A DNA stretch of 58,118 nt. It comes from Intrasporangium sp. (GTDB lineage: Bacteria; Actinomycetota; Actinomycetes; Actinomycetales; Dermatophilaceae). Made by a program: the position numbers and the translations under genes. Shown in pieces: positions 19,646 through 26,941 of this stretch. Each line of letters starts with the position of its first letter. The first letter of the stretch is position 1. The notes under the pieces are model-generated. The model was not told the origin of the DNA, did not search any database, and saw only the letters and a program-made list of their open reading frames with translations. Location: NCBI RefSeq assembly GCF_030452765.1, contig NZ_JAKDLO010000003.1:1-58118 (forward strand), in the 5' to 3' direction.

Positions 19646-20876
19646 GCTGCGGCTCGGTCGTCTGCTCCGGTGCCGGTGTCGTCAGCCGGCCCACCATGGT
19701 GACCGTCGTCCCTCGCCCCGGCGCGGACTCGATCCGAGTCCGGACGTCGAGGCCGCTGAGGACCTCTCGGACCTGGGTGTTCAGCCCGAAGCCGAGGGGT
19801 TGCCGGTCCTGGTCGAACCCGACGCCGTCGTCGGAGACGACGACCTCCCACGTGGACCCGTCGGTATCGGCGTGCACCACCACCTGTCTGGCCTCGGCGT
19901 GGAGACGGACGTTGTGCAGCACGGTGGTCACGGCCCCGCCGGTCGCCGCCCAGACCTGGTCCGGAAGCGGGACCTGAGCGCCGAGCTCGATGGCCAGCTC
20001 CAGTGGCAGGTCTTCGAACCCTTGCACGGCGGCTGCCACCATGGTCCCGACCGTTCGCTGACCGTCATCGGTAGGGCGCGGCGCCGGTTCGCCGAGGTAG
20101 GTCCGCAGGCGCCTCGCCTCGAGGTCGGCCTGACGTCTCAGGCCGGGCAGGACTTCTACCGGAGTCTCCTCGTCGGAGAGCAGCCGCAGCACACTGGTCG
20201 CGTCGTGGACCGTGAGCTGGTATCGCTGCAGCTCGAGCGCCCGAGTCGCTGCGACCGCGTCCTCGCGAGCCTGGTCCACGTCGGCGGCGAGGCCACGAAG
20301 ATAGTGGAGGAGCAGCGCCACGACGATGGCGTAGCCGGGGATGGTCAAGGAGTCGGTGAGCAGGCTTGGCCAAGAGCCCTCGCCGGATGCCAGCTTCCAC
20401 GTGAAGCACCAGGCAGCGAGCCCCAGCGAGGTGCTCACGACGACGGTGGGCGGCAGCCACGACGCCGACAGGGCGGCCACGTTGATTGCGTACCCGGTCG
20501 CCCAGGAGCCCCAGTCCCCGACGACGTGACCGGGCATGAGCAGGTTCATCGCAGGGAGGGCCAGCCAGGCCAGGGCGAGGTCTGGCACGTGCCAGGCTCC
20601 ACGGCGCACCGACCGCAGGGCGAGGCACTGGAGCATGGCCAGGACCGAGACGGCGACAACCGCCACGGTGAGAGCCACGTAGCCGATGGGGTGCGCTGAT
20701 ACCCGCACATTGGCCATCGCAGCGAGGATGATCTGGACGAGGACGACACCGCGCACGGCCGGAGCGAGCAGGGCAATCCCGCGCTCGGCGCGCTGGGTCG
20801 CGGAAGGCACCGTCCGCGCGCTGCCACGGATGTCGCCGCTGGGCAGGGGTGTCACGTGCTCGGGCACGGGAACCAT
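19620..20876 (-). CDS. Sensor histidine kinase (NarL-partner type)
   Basis: A 418-residue membrane kinase. About five or six hydrophobic segments (residues ~35-205) include GVVLVQIILAAMANV and IPGYAIVVALLLHYL. A helical dimerisation segment contains LTVHDATSVLRLL, with a candidate phospho-His. A C-terminal HATPase domain has an N-box (TVLHNVRLHAE), G1 (VVSDDGVGFD) and G2 (GFGLNTQVREVLSG). No extracellular sensor domain is seen, so a membrane or lipid signal is possible. ATG 20876 is used; internal GTGs at codons 4 and 8 are possible. It is cotranscribed with the response regulator downstream. Confidence 0.85.
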   Translation of the reverse strand: MVPVPEHVTPLPSGDIRGSARTVPSATQRAERGIALLAPAVRGVVLVQIILAAMANVRVSAHPIGYVALTVAVVAVSVLAMLQCLALRSVRRGAWHVPDLALAWLALPAMNLLMPGHVVGDWGSWATGYAINVAALSASWLPPTVVVSTSLGLAAWCFTWKLASGEGSWPSLLTDSLTIPGYAIVVALLLHYLRGLAADVDQAREDAVAATRALELQRYQLTVHDATSVLRLLSDEETPVEVLPGLRRQADLEARRLRTYLGEPAPRPTDDGQRTVGTMVAAAVQGFEDLPLELAIELGAQVPLPDQVWAATGGAVTTVLHNVRLHAEARQVVVHADTDGSTWEVVVSDDGVGFDQDRQPLGFGLNTQVREVLSGLDVRTRIESAPGRGTTVTMVGRLTTPAPEQTTEPQRGGTHRRG

Positions 20877-20904
20877 CGTGGCAGGTGCTCCGGAGAAGGG
20901 CAGG

Positions 20905-22125
20905 TCAGGCGCTCCTCGTGGCCTCCTGCGGATCGTCCGCATGCCTTGTCTGCTCGCTGAGGAAGGCGTCGTCTCGCGCATCACTGGTTGCGGCTGCGCA
21001 CCCGGTCTCGCCGACGAGCTCGTGGGCGCTGAGCAAGCGAGGCCCGGCCGTGATCGGCTCCAGGCCGGGTGCGTCCTGCGAGACGAGGTCGAGCTCTCGC
21101 ATCCGACGTGCCGTGACCATGACCCTCGACTCGAGAGTGCCGACGAACTGGTTGTACTGCTCGACCGACTTTGCGAGGCTCTGCCCCATCCCCACGACGT
21201 GCTTGCCGAGCGTCGTGAGCCGAGCGTGCAGGTCGTGCCCGAGGCGCAGCAGCTCTCGGGCGTTCTGCTCCAGCGCCTGCTGCTGCCAGATCGCCCCGAT
21301 GGTGCGCAGCACGGCGAAGAGCGTGCCGGGCGAGGCGAGGACCACCTTGCGGGACAGGGCGTGCTCGTAGAGGCCGGGATCACCGGCCAATGCGGCGCCG
21401 AGCACCGCCTCACCCGGGACGAAGCAGACGACAAGCTCCGGGGAGCGGTCGAACGCGGTCCAGTACCCCTTGCCGGCGAGCGACTCGACGTGTCGACGCA
21501 GCGCCGCGGCGTGCGCCTTGAGCAGGCTGTTGCGCTCCGCCTCCCCGACCCCGTCGCCCTGGGCCTGCAGGAAGTGGGTCATCGGCGCCTTGCTGTCGAC
21601 GACGACGTGGCGTCCGCCGGGCAGGTTGATCACGACGTCGGGCCGCACGGCCGCACCGTGCCGGCTCACCGCTGACACCTGCTCGTCGAAGTCGCAGTGC
21701 ACCAGCAGCCCGGACAGATCGAGGACCCGCCGCAGCTGCAGCTCTCCCCACGCGCCGCGGACCGACGACGCATTGAGCGCGCTCGCCAGCGAGGCGGTCT
21801 CGGACCGGAGCGACTCCGTCGAGACACCGACGGCACCCAGCCGCTCACTGAGCTCACCGAACTGATGCACGCGGTCACGCTCCAACGCCCCCACCTGGCG
21901 CTCGACCCGGCCGATCGTCTCGCGCAGCGGCGCGAGGAGGAGCCGCGTTGCCTCGTCGTCCTCCCGCGTCGTCTCGAGATGCTCGACCCGGCTGCGGAGC
22001 ACGTCGCGCTCCGACTCGGCACTCACGGCTCGCGCGAGCAGCCCGGCGCGCACCCACGACCACGCCAGCACCGCACCGAGGATGACGCCGACGAGCAGGC
22101 CTGTGAGAAGTGTGACCGTGTCCAT
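20905..22125 (-). CDS. rmuC: RmuC-family DNA recombination protein
   Basis: A 406-residue RmuC protein. These limit recombination at inverted repeats in E. coli and carry a restriction-endonuclease-like core. An N-terminal membrane anchor (TLLTGLLVGVILGAVLAW) leads to a coiled coil (residues ~35-115). The catalytic-type region includes GAWGELQLRRVLD, RPDVVINLPGGRHVVVDSKAP and FVPGEAVLGAAL. The C-terminus is hydrophilic and low-complexity. ATG 22125 gives a start directly before the anchor. It ends 28 bp upstream of the histidine kinase start, so the three genes may be cotranscribed. Confidence 0.93.
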   Translation of the reverse strand: MDTVTLLTGLLVGVILGAVLAWSWVRAGLLARAVSAESERDVLRSRVEHLETTREDDEATRLLLAPLRETIGRVERQVGALERDRVHQFGELSERLGAVGVSTESLRSETASLASALNASSVRGAWGELQLRRVLDLSGLLVHCDFDEQVSAVSRHGAAVRPDVVINLPGGRHVVVDSKAPMTHFLQAQGDGVGEAERNSLLKAHAAALRRHVESLAGKGYWTAFDRSPELVVCFVPGEAVLGAALAGDPGLYEHALSRKVVLASPGTLFAVLRTIGAIWQQQALEQNARELLRLGHDLHARLTTLGKHVVGMGQSLAKSVEQYNQFVGTLESRVMVTARRMRELDLVSQDAPGLEPITAGPRLLSAHELVGETGCAAATSDARDDAFLSEQTRHADDPQEATRSA

Positions 22126-22162
22126 GCCCGTCACCCTGTCAGCCGGCACCGACAGTGTCTGC

Positions 22163-22168
22163 TAGAGA
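22163..22168 (+). promoter_or_regulatory. -10 box for leaderless thioesterase gene
   Basis: TAGAGA is followed by a 6-nt spacer and the GTG start at 22175. No ribosome-binding site is present. Confidence 0.45.
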
Positions 22169-22174
22169 TGACCC

Positions 22175-23026
22175 GTGCACGAGTTCGATGCGGCCATGCA
22201 GCTACGTCCCGAGTCCCCCGGACGGTGGAGCGGCGCCTTCCACGACGGCTGGACGATCGGCAACGCGATCAACGGGGGCGTTGCCATGGCGCTCGGGCTG
22301 ACCGCGCTGGGCAGGCACCTCGCCGAGGACCCCGCCGAGACGAACCGCCACGTCGACCCGGTCGTGCTCTCCGCGTACTTCATGACAGCATCCCTCGGCG
22401 GGCCGTGCACCGTCGAGACCGAGACGCTCCGCTGCGGGCGCCGGCTCTCGACCGGCCAGATCAGCGTGTGGCAGCCCGGCACTGACGGCACGCCGGTCGA
22501 GCGGATGCGGGCCCTCGCCTCGCTGGGCAACCACGACACCATCGACACGGCTCGGCAGGCCAGCCCTCCCGACCTGCCGCCACCAGATCGGTGCGTCCCC
22601 TCCGACGCCGCCCCACCCGACTTCCTCAGCCAGAGCCCCTTCCTCGACCGGCTCGACCTGCGCCTAGACCCTGATACCGCCGGATGGGCCATGGGCAAGC
22701 CGTCGATGCGCGGTCTCATGCGGGGCTGGCTCCGGCTCAAGGACGGCCGCGAGCCGGACACGACGATGCTCATGTGGGCACTCGACGCCTTTCCTCCGGT
22801 GGCTTTCGACCTCGGCATCTACGGCTGGGCGCCGACTCTCGAGTTCACCGGCCACATCCGTCGTCGTCCCGCACCCGGCTGGCTGCGGGTCGTCCTGTCG
22901 AGCGACACCACGACCGGCGACCTCATGGAGGAGGACGCGACGATCTGGGACTCGGCCGGCAACCTCGTCGCGCAGTCGCGCCAGCTGTGCAGTGTCCGTT
23001 CCCAGTCGAGACCGGCGCGGTCCTGA
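22175..23026 (+). CDS. TesB-like acyl-CoA thioesterase family protein
   Basis: A 283-residue protein with two hot-dog folds, as in actinobacterial thioesterase-family proteins. The first repeat has GRWSGAFHDGWTIGNAINGG and LSAYFMTASLGGPCTV. The second has TMLMWALDAFPPVAFDLG and PTLEFTGHIRRRPAPGW. It probably hydrolyses acyl-CoA; chain length is unknown. GTG 22175 begins MHEFDAAM. It is divergent from rmuC with a spacer of 49 bp. Confidence 0.85.
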   Translation: MHEFDAAMQLRPESPGRWSGAFHDGWTIGNAINGGVAMALGLTALGRHLAEDPAETNRHVDPVVLSAYFMTASLGGPCTVETETLRCGRRLSTGQISVWQPGTDGTPVERMRALASLGNHDTIDTARQASPPDLPPPDRCVPSDAAPPDFLSQSPFLDRLDLRLDPDTAGWAMGKPSMRGLMRGWLRLKDGREPDTTMLMWALDAFPPVAFDLGIYGWAPTLEFTGHIRRRPAPGWLRVVLSSDTTTGDLMEEDATIWDSAGNLVAQSRQLCSVRSQSRPARS

Positions 23027-23051
23027 GCCATGACAGGGCGTCAAGTCGCGG

Positions 23052-23150
23052 GTCATGTCGCGGCATGACCTCGAGCTGAGCGCTGGAGATGGCCGGCCGT
23101 GCGACATGACTGGCGACATGACCGGTCACCGTGCCCAGGTGCGACATGAC
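23052..23150. repeat. GCGACATGAC repeat cluster upstream of ychF
   Basis: GCGACATGAC occurs at 23101-23110, 23113-23122 and 23141-23150, and inverted (GTCATGTCGC) at 23052-23061. A related CATGACC lies just after. All are in the 228-bp spacer between the thioesterase and ychF. Four copies of a 10-mer in 100 bp suggest a protein-binding cluster. The spacer also holds a GAGCGGCATAC motif copy at 23199-23209. Confidence 0.65.
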
Positions 23151-23254
23151 TCGGCGGCCGAGCCGGCGCCCCGGCCAGCCTGACCGCGGGAGCCAGCTGA
23201 GCGGCATACAGGCTGGTCGGGCGCCCGCCACGCGCCAACTAGACTCTCCGTCTT

Positions 23255-24340
23255 GTGGCACTCACCATCGGAATCGTCGGTCTCCCGAACGTCGGCAAGT
23301 CAACGCTCTTCAACGCGCTGACCAAGAACCAGGTCCTCGCGGCGAACTACCCCTTCGCGACGATCGAGCCGAACATCGGCGTCGTCGCGCTGCCCGACGA
23401 ACGGCTCGGCACGCTTGCCGACCTGTTCAAGAGCGAGCGGATCGTGCCTGCGACGGTGAGCTTCGTCGACATCGCCGGTCTGGTCCGCGGTGCGAGCGAG
23501 GGGGAGGGGCTGGGCAACAAGTTCCTAGCCAACATCCGCGAGTCAGATGCGATCTGCCAGGTGGTGCGCGCGTTCGAGGACGACGACGTCGTGCACGTCG
23601 ACGGCAAGGTCGACCCGCGCTCCGACATGGAGGTCATCGAGACGGAGCTGTGCCTGGCCGACCTGCAGACGCTCGAGAAGGCGGTGCCTCGCCTCGAGAA
23701 GGAGGTCAGGGCGAAGAAGACCGACAAAGCGGTACTGGACACGGCGCTCGCCGCGCAGCGGGTGCTCGAGGACGGGCAGACGCTGTATGCCGCTGGGCCG
23801 GCTGCCGGGCTCGATCTGCAGGTCGCGACGGGGCTGGGTCTGCTCACGACGAAACCGTTCATCTACGTGTTCAACCTCGACGAGGCCCAGCTGACCGACG
23901 AGGCGCTCAAGCAGGAGCTCGTCGAGTCAGTCGCGCCGGCCGATGCGGTGTGCCTCAACGCCAAGCTCGAGATGGACCTCAGGGACATGGCGCCGGACGA
24001 GGCGCTCGAGATGCTGCAGGGCTTCGGTGCCGCGGAGTCCGGGCTGGATCAGCTGGCGCGCAAGGGGTTTCACACCTTGGGGCTGCAGACCTATCTCACC
24101 GCAGGCCCGAAGGAGGCCAGGGCCTGGACGATCAAGCAGGGGTGGACCGCACCGCAGGCGGCGGGCGTCATCCACACGGACTTCCAGCGCGGCTTCATCA
24201 AGGCCGAGGTCGTCTCGTTCGACGACCTTGTCGAAGCCGGGTCGATGGCGGCGGCCAAGGCGGCGGGCCGGGTGCGGATGGAGGGCAAGGACTACGTCAT
24301 GGCCGACGGTGACGTGGTCGAGTTCAGGTTTAACGTCTAG
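23255..24340 (+). CDS. ychF: Redox-regulated ATPase YchF (Obg-like)
   Basis: A 361-residue universally conserved P-loop ATPase that associates with ribosomes and affects the oxidative stress response. The G1 loop is GLPNVGKST (residues 9-17), with the switch region [21 protein letters not shown] and NLDEAQ in place of a canonical NKxD, as in the family. The C-terminal TGS domain ends [14 protein letters not shown] 23255 is the family start; a TAGACT box lies 9 nt upstream. The last ~29 bp of the gene is duplicated at 25792, the left edge of the TA island. Confidence 0.97.
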   Translation: MALTIGIVGLPNVGKSTLFNALTKNQVLAANYPFATIEPNIGVVALPDERLGTLADLFKSERIVPATVSFVDIAGLVRGASEGEGLGNKFLANIRESDAICQVVRAFEDDDVVHVDGKVDPRSDMEVIETELCLADLQTLEKAVPRLEKEVRAKKTDKAVLDTALAAQRVLEDGQTLYAAGPAAGLDLQVATGLGLLTTKPFIYVFNLDEAQLTDEALKQELVESVAPADAVCLNAKLEMDLRDMAPDEALEMLQGFGAAESGLDQLARKGFHTLGLQTYLTAGPKEARAWTIKQGWTAPQAAGVIHTDFQRGFIKAEVVSFDDLVEAGSMAAAKAAGRVRMEGKDYVMADGDVVEFRFNV

Positions 24341-24382
24341 CGTTATTGACGCGTTGCGTTATATTTGCCTCGTGATCAGGTC
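24312..24382. repeat. Direct repeat copy 1: ychF end plus higB promoter and start
   Basis: This ~71-bp segment runs from the last codons of ychF (VEFRFNV and stop), through TTAACGTCTAGCG, to the first codons of higB. It recurs at 25792-25864 with two substitutions and a 2-nt insertion. The copies begin 1480 bp apart and flank higBA and the first vapBC. This could be an attachment-site-like duplication or the footprint of unequal recombination. Confidence 0.85.
24337..24371 (+). promoter_or_regulatory. higBA promoter and operator
   Basis: GCGTTAT occurs twice in direct orientation (24340-24346 and 24356-24362), separated by a tract containing ACGC and GCGT words that could be bound by HigA. 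TATATT ends 6 nt before the GTG of higB at 24372, fitting a leaderless transcript. Autorepression by the antitoxin is the family norm and is inferred here. Confidence 0.5.
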
Positions 24383-24653
24383 GTTCGGGAGCAAGGACAC
24401 CGAACTCATCTGGCACGAGCAGTACGTCAAGCGTGTCGATCGAACGGCGCAGCGGACGACCCTGCGGAAGCTTGAGCTGATCCATGCGGACAAGGACGTG
24501 GAGGATCTCCGGATTCCTCCGGGGAATCGGCTGGAACGGTTGGTCGGCGACCGTCGTGGTCAGCACAGCATCCGCGTGAATGCGCAGTGGCGTCGCTGCT
24601 GCGTCTGGAGAGATGGAGGTGCGGAAGATGTCGAACTCGTCGACTACCACTGA
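24372..24653 (+). CDS. higB: HigB-family mRNA interferase toxin
   Basis: A 93-residue RelE-superfamily toxin that cleaves mRNA on the ribosome. Family text is intact: MIRSFGSKDTELIWHEQY at the start, LRIPPGNRLERLVGDR in the middle and QHSIRVNAQWR at the end. The protein appears complete. The GTG start overlaps nothing and is leaderless, 31 nt after the ychF stop. The toxin gene comes before the antitoxin, as in HigBA systems, and overlaps it by 26 nt. The gene is missing from the second copy of this locus at 25.8 kb. Confidence 0.92.
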   Translation: MIRSFGSKDTELIWHEQYVKRVDRTAQRTTLRKLELIHADKDVEDLRIPPGNRLERLVGDRRGQHSIRVNAQWRRCCVWRDGGAEDVELVDYH

Positions 24654-24948
24654 GAGCGATCTCATCGAGCCGATCCACCCGGGAGAGGTCCTGATGAAGG
24701 AATTCATCGAGAGGTTCGGGCTGACGCAGAACAAGCTCGCTGTGGCGATCGGCGTGCCGCCGCGGCGGATCAACGAGATCGTCCACGGCAAGCGGGGCAT
24801 AACCGCTGACACGGCGATCCGTCTGGCGCGGTACTTCGGGACGTCCGAAGAGCTCTGGATGAACCTTCAGTCGAACTACGAGTTGCGGCTCGAGCGTCGT
24901 GCGCTGCGAGACCGGATCGACTCCATCGCGCCGTTGCAGACTGCATGA
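24628..24948 (+). CDS. higA: HigA-family antitoxin (XRE helix-turn-helix)
   Basis: A 106-residue antitoxin that binds HigB and represses the operon. A Ser/Thr-rich N-terminus precedes IHPGEVLMKEFIE and a Cro/C1-type helix-turn-helix (LTQNKLAVAIGVPPRRINEI). ATG 24628 lies inside higB with GGAGGTGCGG upstream, so translation is coupled. It is nearly identical to the product at 25880-26134 across ~70 residues, but the last ~12 residues differ (RIDSIAPLQTA here, KIAAITPLEVA there). Confidence 0.93.
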   Translation: MSNSSTTTESDLIEPIHPGEVLMKEFIERFGLTQNKLAVAIGVPPRRINEIVHGKRGITADTAIRLARYFGTSEELWMNLQSNYELRLERRALRDRIDSIAPLQTA

Positions 24949-25032
24949 CCGATGGCATCCATCTGACGGTCCGCCGCGATGATCTGGCGCTCGATGTCAC
25001 TGATCGTGGCGGCGACGGACCTTCCCTGGAGG

Positions 25033-25071
25033 TTGACCGACTCGGACTCTCTCGTGCTATCATGATATCAC
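25033..25071 (+). promoter_or_regulatory. Promoter and palindromic operator of first vapBC
   Basis: A -35-like TTGACC (25033-25038) and -10-like TATCAT (25058-25063) are 19 bp apart. An 18-bp near-perfect palindrome, GTGCTATCATGATATCAC (25054-25071), overlaps the -10. This is the expected layout for autorepression by a VapB antitoxin. Confidence 0.6.
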
Positions 25072-25090
25072 ACTAGGTGGAGGGATGGTC

Positions 25091-25315
25091 ATGACGAACG
25101 TGTTGATTCGTGGGCTCAGTGACATTGCCGTCGAGCGCATCGATGCGGAGGCGGCTGCGCTGGGCCTGTCCCGCAACGAGTTCCTGCGCCGTCGCCTCGA
25201 GAAGGAAGCATCCGCCCCCGTTGCCGTGACGATCACGGCAGACGACTGGAATCGTTCGGCGGGCGTGTTCGGGGACCTTGCCGACGCTGATGTGATGGAT
25301 GCTGCGTGGCAGTGA
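25091..25315 (+). CDS. vapB: VapB-like antitoxin (ribbon-helix-helix)
   Basis: A 74-residue antitoxin. The N-terminal ribbon-helix-helix ([20 protein letters not shown], then [17 protein letters not shown]) binds DNA; the C-terminal ~30 residues should wrap the toxin. ATG 25091 is chosen because GGAGGG ends 6 nt before it; an in-frame ATG at 25085 touches the ribosome-binding site. Its end overlaps the toxin gene by 10 nt. Of the characterised types it most resembles VapB. Confidence 0.88.
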   Translation: MTNVLIRGLSDIAVERIDAEAAALGLSRNEFLRRRLEKEASAPVAVTITADDWNRSAGVFGDLADADVMDAAWQ

Positions 25316-25725
25316 CGAACTGGCTCGTCGACAGGTCGGCTTACGTGCGGATGCAGGCGGGCCAGGCTGTGGACATCGCGGAGTGGAACGTGCGCATCGA
25401 GCGAGGCTTGGTGCATCTCTCGACCGTGACAAGACTTGAGCTCGGGTTCTCCGCGCGCTCGGGCGAGGCGGGCCGCGAGGCGTTCGGACTCCCGCCGCTG
25501 TTGCTCATGCCGATCGAGCGCCTGACGCCTGCGATGGAGGACCGCGCATGGGAGGTTCAGATGCTCCTCGCCGATCGTGGGCAGCATCGCGCGCCGTCCA
25601 TCCCGGACCTCCTCATCGCTGCGACCGCGGAGAAGGCCGGCCTGACGGTCCTCGCGGTCGACAAGGATTTCGATCTGATCGCAGAGATCACCGGCCAGCC
25701 GGTGGAGACGCTCGCGCTCGGCTGA
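25306..25725 (+). CDS. vapC: VapC-family PIN-domain ribonuclease toxin
   Basis: A 139-residue PIN-domain toxin that cleaves RNA using Mg2+. The acidic active-site residues are present: Asp9 (LVDRSA), Glu45 (RLELG), Asp101 (IPDLLIAA) and Asp119 (VDKDFD). The length is normal. GTG 25306 overlaps the antitoxin gene. From memory, M. tuberculosis also has a vapBC pair (vapBC32) directly after ychF, which suggests a shared insertion hotspot. Confidence 0.92.
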   Translation: MAVTNWLVDRSAYVRMQAGQAVDIAEWNVRIERGLVHLSTVTRLELGFSARSGEAGREAFGLPPLLLMPIERLTPAMEDRAWEVQMLLADRGQHRAPSIPDLLIAATAEKAGLTVLAVDKDFDLIAEITGQPVETLALG

Positions 25726-25778
25726 CGGCGGCAGTTCGATCCTGCCGGGGCAGTCGCTCTGGAGAATGTCAAAGCGTT

Positions 25779-25793
25779 GTTCCGTTACGGAAC
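25779..25793. other. GTTCCG-TTA-CGGAAC inverted repeat at the island junction
   Basis: A 6-bp perfect inverted repeat with a 3-nt spacer lies right at the left edge of the second ychF-tail repeat. It may be a weak terminator for vapC or a recombination-associated site. It is absent beside the first repeat copy. Confidence 0.4.
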
Positions 25794-25864
25794 GCGGTCG
25801 AGTTCAGGTTTAACGTCTAGCGTTATTGACGCGTTGCGTTATATGTTTGCCTCATGATCAGGTC
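25792..25864. repeat. Direct repeat copy 2 (ychF end, higB promoter and start)
   Basis: Second copy of the segment at 24312-24382, including a duplicated VEFRFNV-stop without any ychF body. It carries a GT insertion after TATAT and ATG in place of GTG as the former higB start. The higB coding region after the fourth codon is deleted, so the repeat runs straight into higA sequence. Confidence 0.85.
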
Positions 25865-25880
25865 CCGGGAGAGGTCCTGA
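25854..25880 (+). other. Eight-codon remnant of higB
   Basis: ATG ATC AGG TCC and four more codons end in a TGA that overlaps the ATG of the following higA copy (TGATG). Compared with the first copy, 296 bp are missing (24383-24678 equivalent). The remnant could act as a leader peptide coupling translation to the orphan antitoxin. Confidence 0.6.
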
Positions 25881-26134
25881 TGGAGGAATTCATCGAGGGG
25901 TTCGGGCTGACGCAGAACAAGCTCGCTGTGGCGATCGGCGTGCCGCCGCGGCGGATCAACGAGATCGTCCACGGCAAGCGGGGCATAACCGCTGACACGG
26001 CGATCCGTCTGGCGCGGTACTTCGGGACGTCCGAAGAGCTCTGGATGAACCTTCAGTCGAACTACGAGTTGCGGCTCGAGCGTCGTGCGCTGCGGGACAA
26101 GATTGCCGCGATCACGCCGCTTGAGGTCGCGTAA
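25880..26134 (+). CDS. Orphan HigA-like antitoxin, N-terminally shortened
   Basis: An 84-residue XRE-type protein matching HigA of 24628-24948 from its residue 23, with an intact helix-turn-helix (LTQNKLAVAIGVPPRRINEI). The first ~22 residues, including IHPGEVL, are lost from the ATG form. A TTG-initiated form from 25826 would restore PGEVL in frame behind unrelated text. GGGAGAGG precedes ATG 25880. With no partner toxin beside it, it may cross-neutralise HigB, or repress both operons, since the promoter-operator repeat is present twice. Confidence 0.82.
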   Translation: MEEFIEGFGLTQNKLAVAIGVPPRRINEIVHGKRGITADTAIRLARYFGTSEELWMNLQSNYELRLERRALRDKIAAITPLEVA

Positions 26135-26172
26135 CAGACGTCGCGGCAGAGCCGGTCTCTGATGTCCATCGG

Positions 26173-26340
26173 GTGACAGCGTTGATTGCGCGTCGTCGCA
26201 AGGAATGCGGCCGACCCGTCGTCATCGGGGTGTCCGGATACTGCGGTTCCGGCAAGAGCACCCTTGTACGCGGCATCCTAGCGATGGCTGATATGTACGG
26301 CTGCCATGCAAGTTGCATGACGCGTATGCTCTATGCATGA
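26173..26340 (+). pseudogene. Truncated P-loop kinase fragment
   Basis: A 55-codon frame whose first ~38 residues match the N-terminus of uridine-kinase-like P-loop proteins: RPVVIGVSGYCGSGKSTLVR, with a complete Walker A. The rest of a kinase is missing; the frame runs into the vapB promoter and stops at the vapB start. It is most likely a gene broken by the arrival of the vapBC pair. Confidence 0.65.
26305..26336 (+). promoter_or_regulatory. Promoter and palindrome of second vapBC
   Basis: CATGCAA-G-TTGCATG (26305-26319) is a perfect inverted repeat, followed by a -10-like TATGCT (26325-26330) ending 6 nt before the ATG at 26337. The related ATGCAT at 26333-26338 may be a half-site. This fits a leaderless, autorepressed TA operon. 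Confidence 0.6.
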
Positions 26341-26561
26341 CGACGATCCAGGTCCGCAACGTGCCTGAGGCGACGAGCCGCGCGCTCAAGGCAAAGGCGG
26401 CACTCGAGGGCCGCTCACTCAGCGACTACCTCCTCAGAGAACTCGAACGGATAGCCACTCGCCCGAGCCGAGCCGAGCTCATGGAACGGATTGCTCGCCG
26501 GGGGATCGCGGACCTTCCGCCGGCCGAGGATGTACTCGCCGAGCAGCGACCGCGTCGATGA
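26337..26561 (+). CDS. vapB: VapB/FitA-type antitoxin (ribbon-helix-helix)
   Basis: A 74-residue antitoxin with an N-terminal ribbon-helix-helix (TTIQVRNVPEATSRALKAKA, then SLSDYLLRELERIA) and a C-terminal toxin-binding tail with LPPAEDVLAEQR. ATG 26337 is leaderless. A TTG 24 nt upstream is in frame but lies in the operator. It overlaps the toxin gene by 4 nt (ATGA). It differs in sequence from the antitoxin at 25.1 kb. Confidence 0.9.
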   Translation: MTTIQVRNVPEATSRALKAKAALEGRSLSDYLLRELERIATRPSRAELMERIARRGIADLPPAEDVLAEQRPRR

Positions 26562-26941
26562 CTCTGGTTGTCGACGCGTCGACGGTTGCGGAGACTCTCC
26601 TCGGGACAGCGCGGGGTGCTGCCGCGGCCGCTTTGCTCGGCGACCATGAACTGCTTGCGCCTCAGCATCTCACCGCCGAGGTGGCGTCGGTCATCCGCGG
26701 CTGGTCCCTGGGTGGCCACGTGACCGAGCCGCAGGCGTTGAGGGCATTCAGCGAGTTCGAGATCCTGGGAATCGAGCAAGTAGCGATGATGTCGCTGCTT
26801 CCTGCCGTGCACGCGCTTCGCCACAACCTCACTGCGTACGACGCCATGTACGTGGTGCTCGCTCGCGCGGCTGGCTGCCAGCTGCTCACGCTGGACGCTC
26901 GCCTGGCGAAGGCCGCGAAGGACTGCGCAGTGGTGCCCTGA
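26558..26941 (+). CDS. vapC: VapC-family PIN-domain ribonuclease toxin
   Basis: A 127-residue PIN-domain toxin with the four active-site acids Asp6 (VVDAST), Glu41 (LTAEVAS), Asp95 (TAYDAMYV) and Asp113 (LDARL). It is a different lineage from the PIN toxin at 25.3 kb. ATGA overlap with the antitoxin gene implies coupling. It is the last intact gene of the TA island. Confidence 0.92.
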   Translation: MTLVVDASTVAETLLGTARGAAAAALLGDHELLAPQHLTAEVASVIRGWSLGGHVTEPQALRAFSEFEILGIEQVAMMSLLPAVHALRHNLTAYDAMYVVLARAAGCQLLTLDARLAKAAKDCAVVP

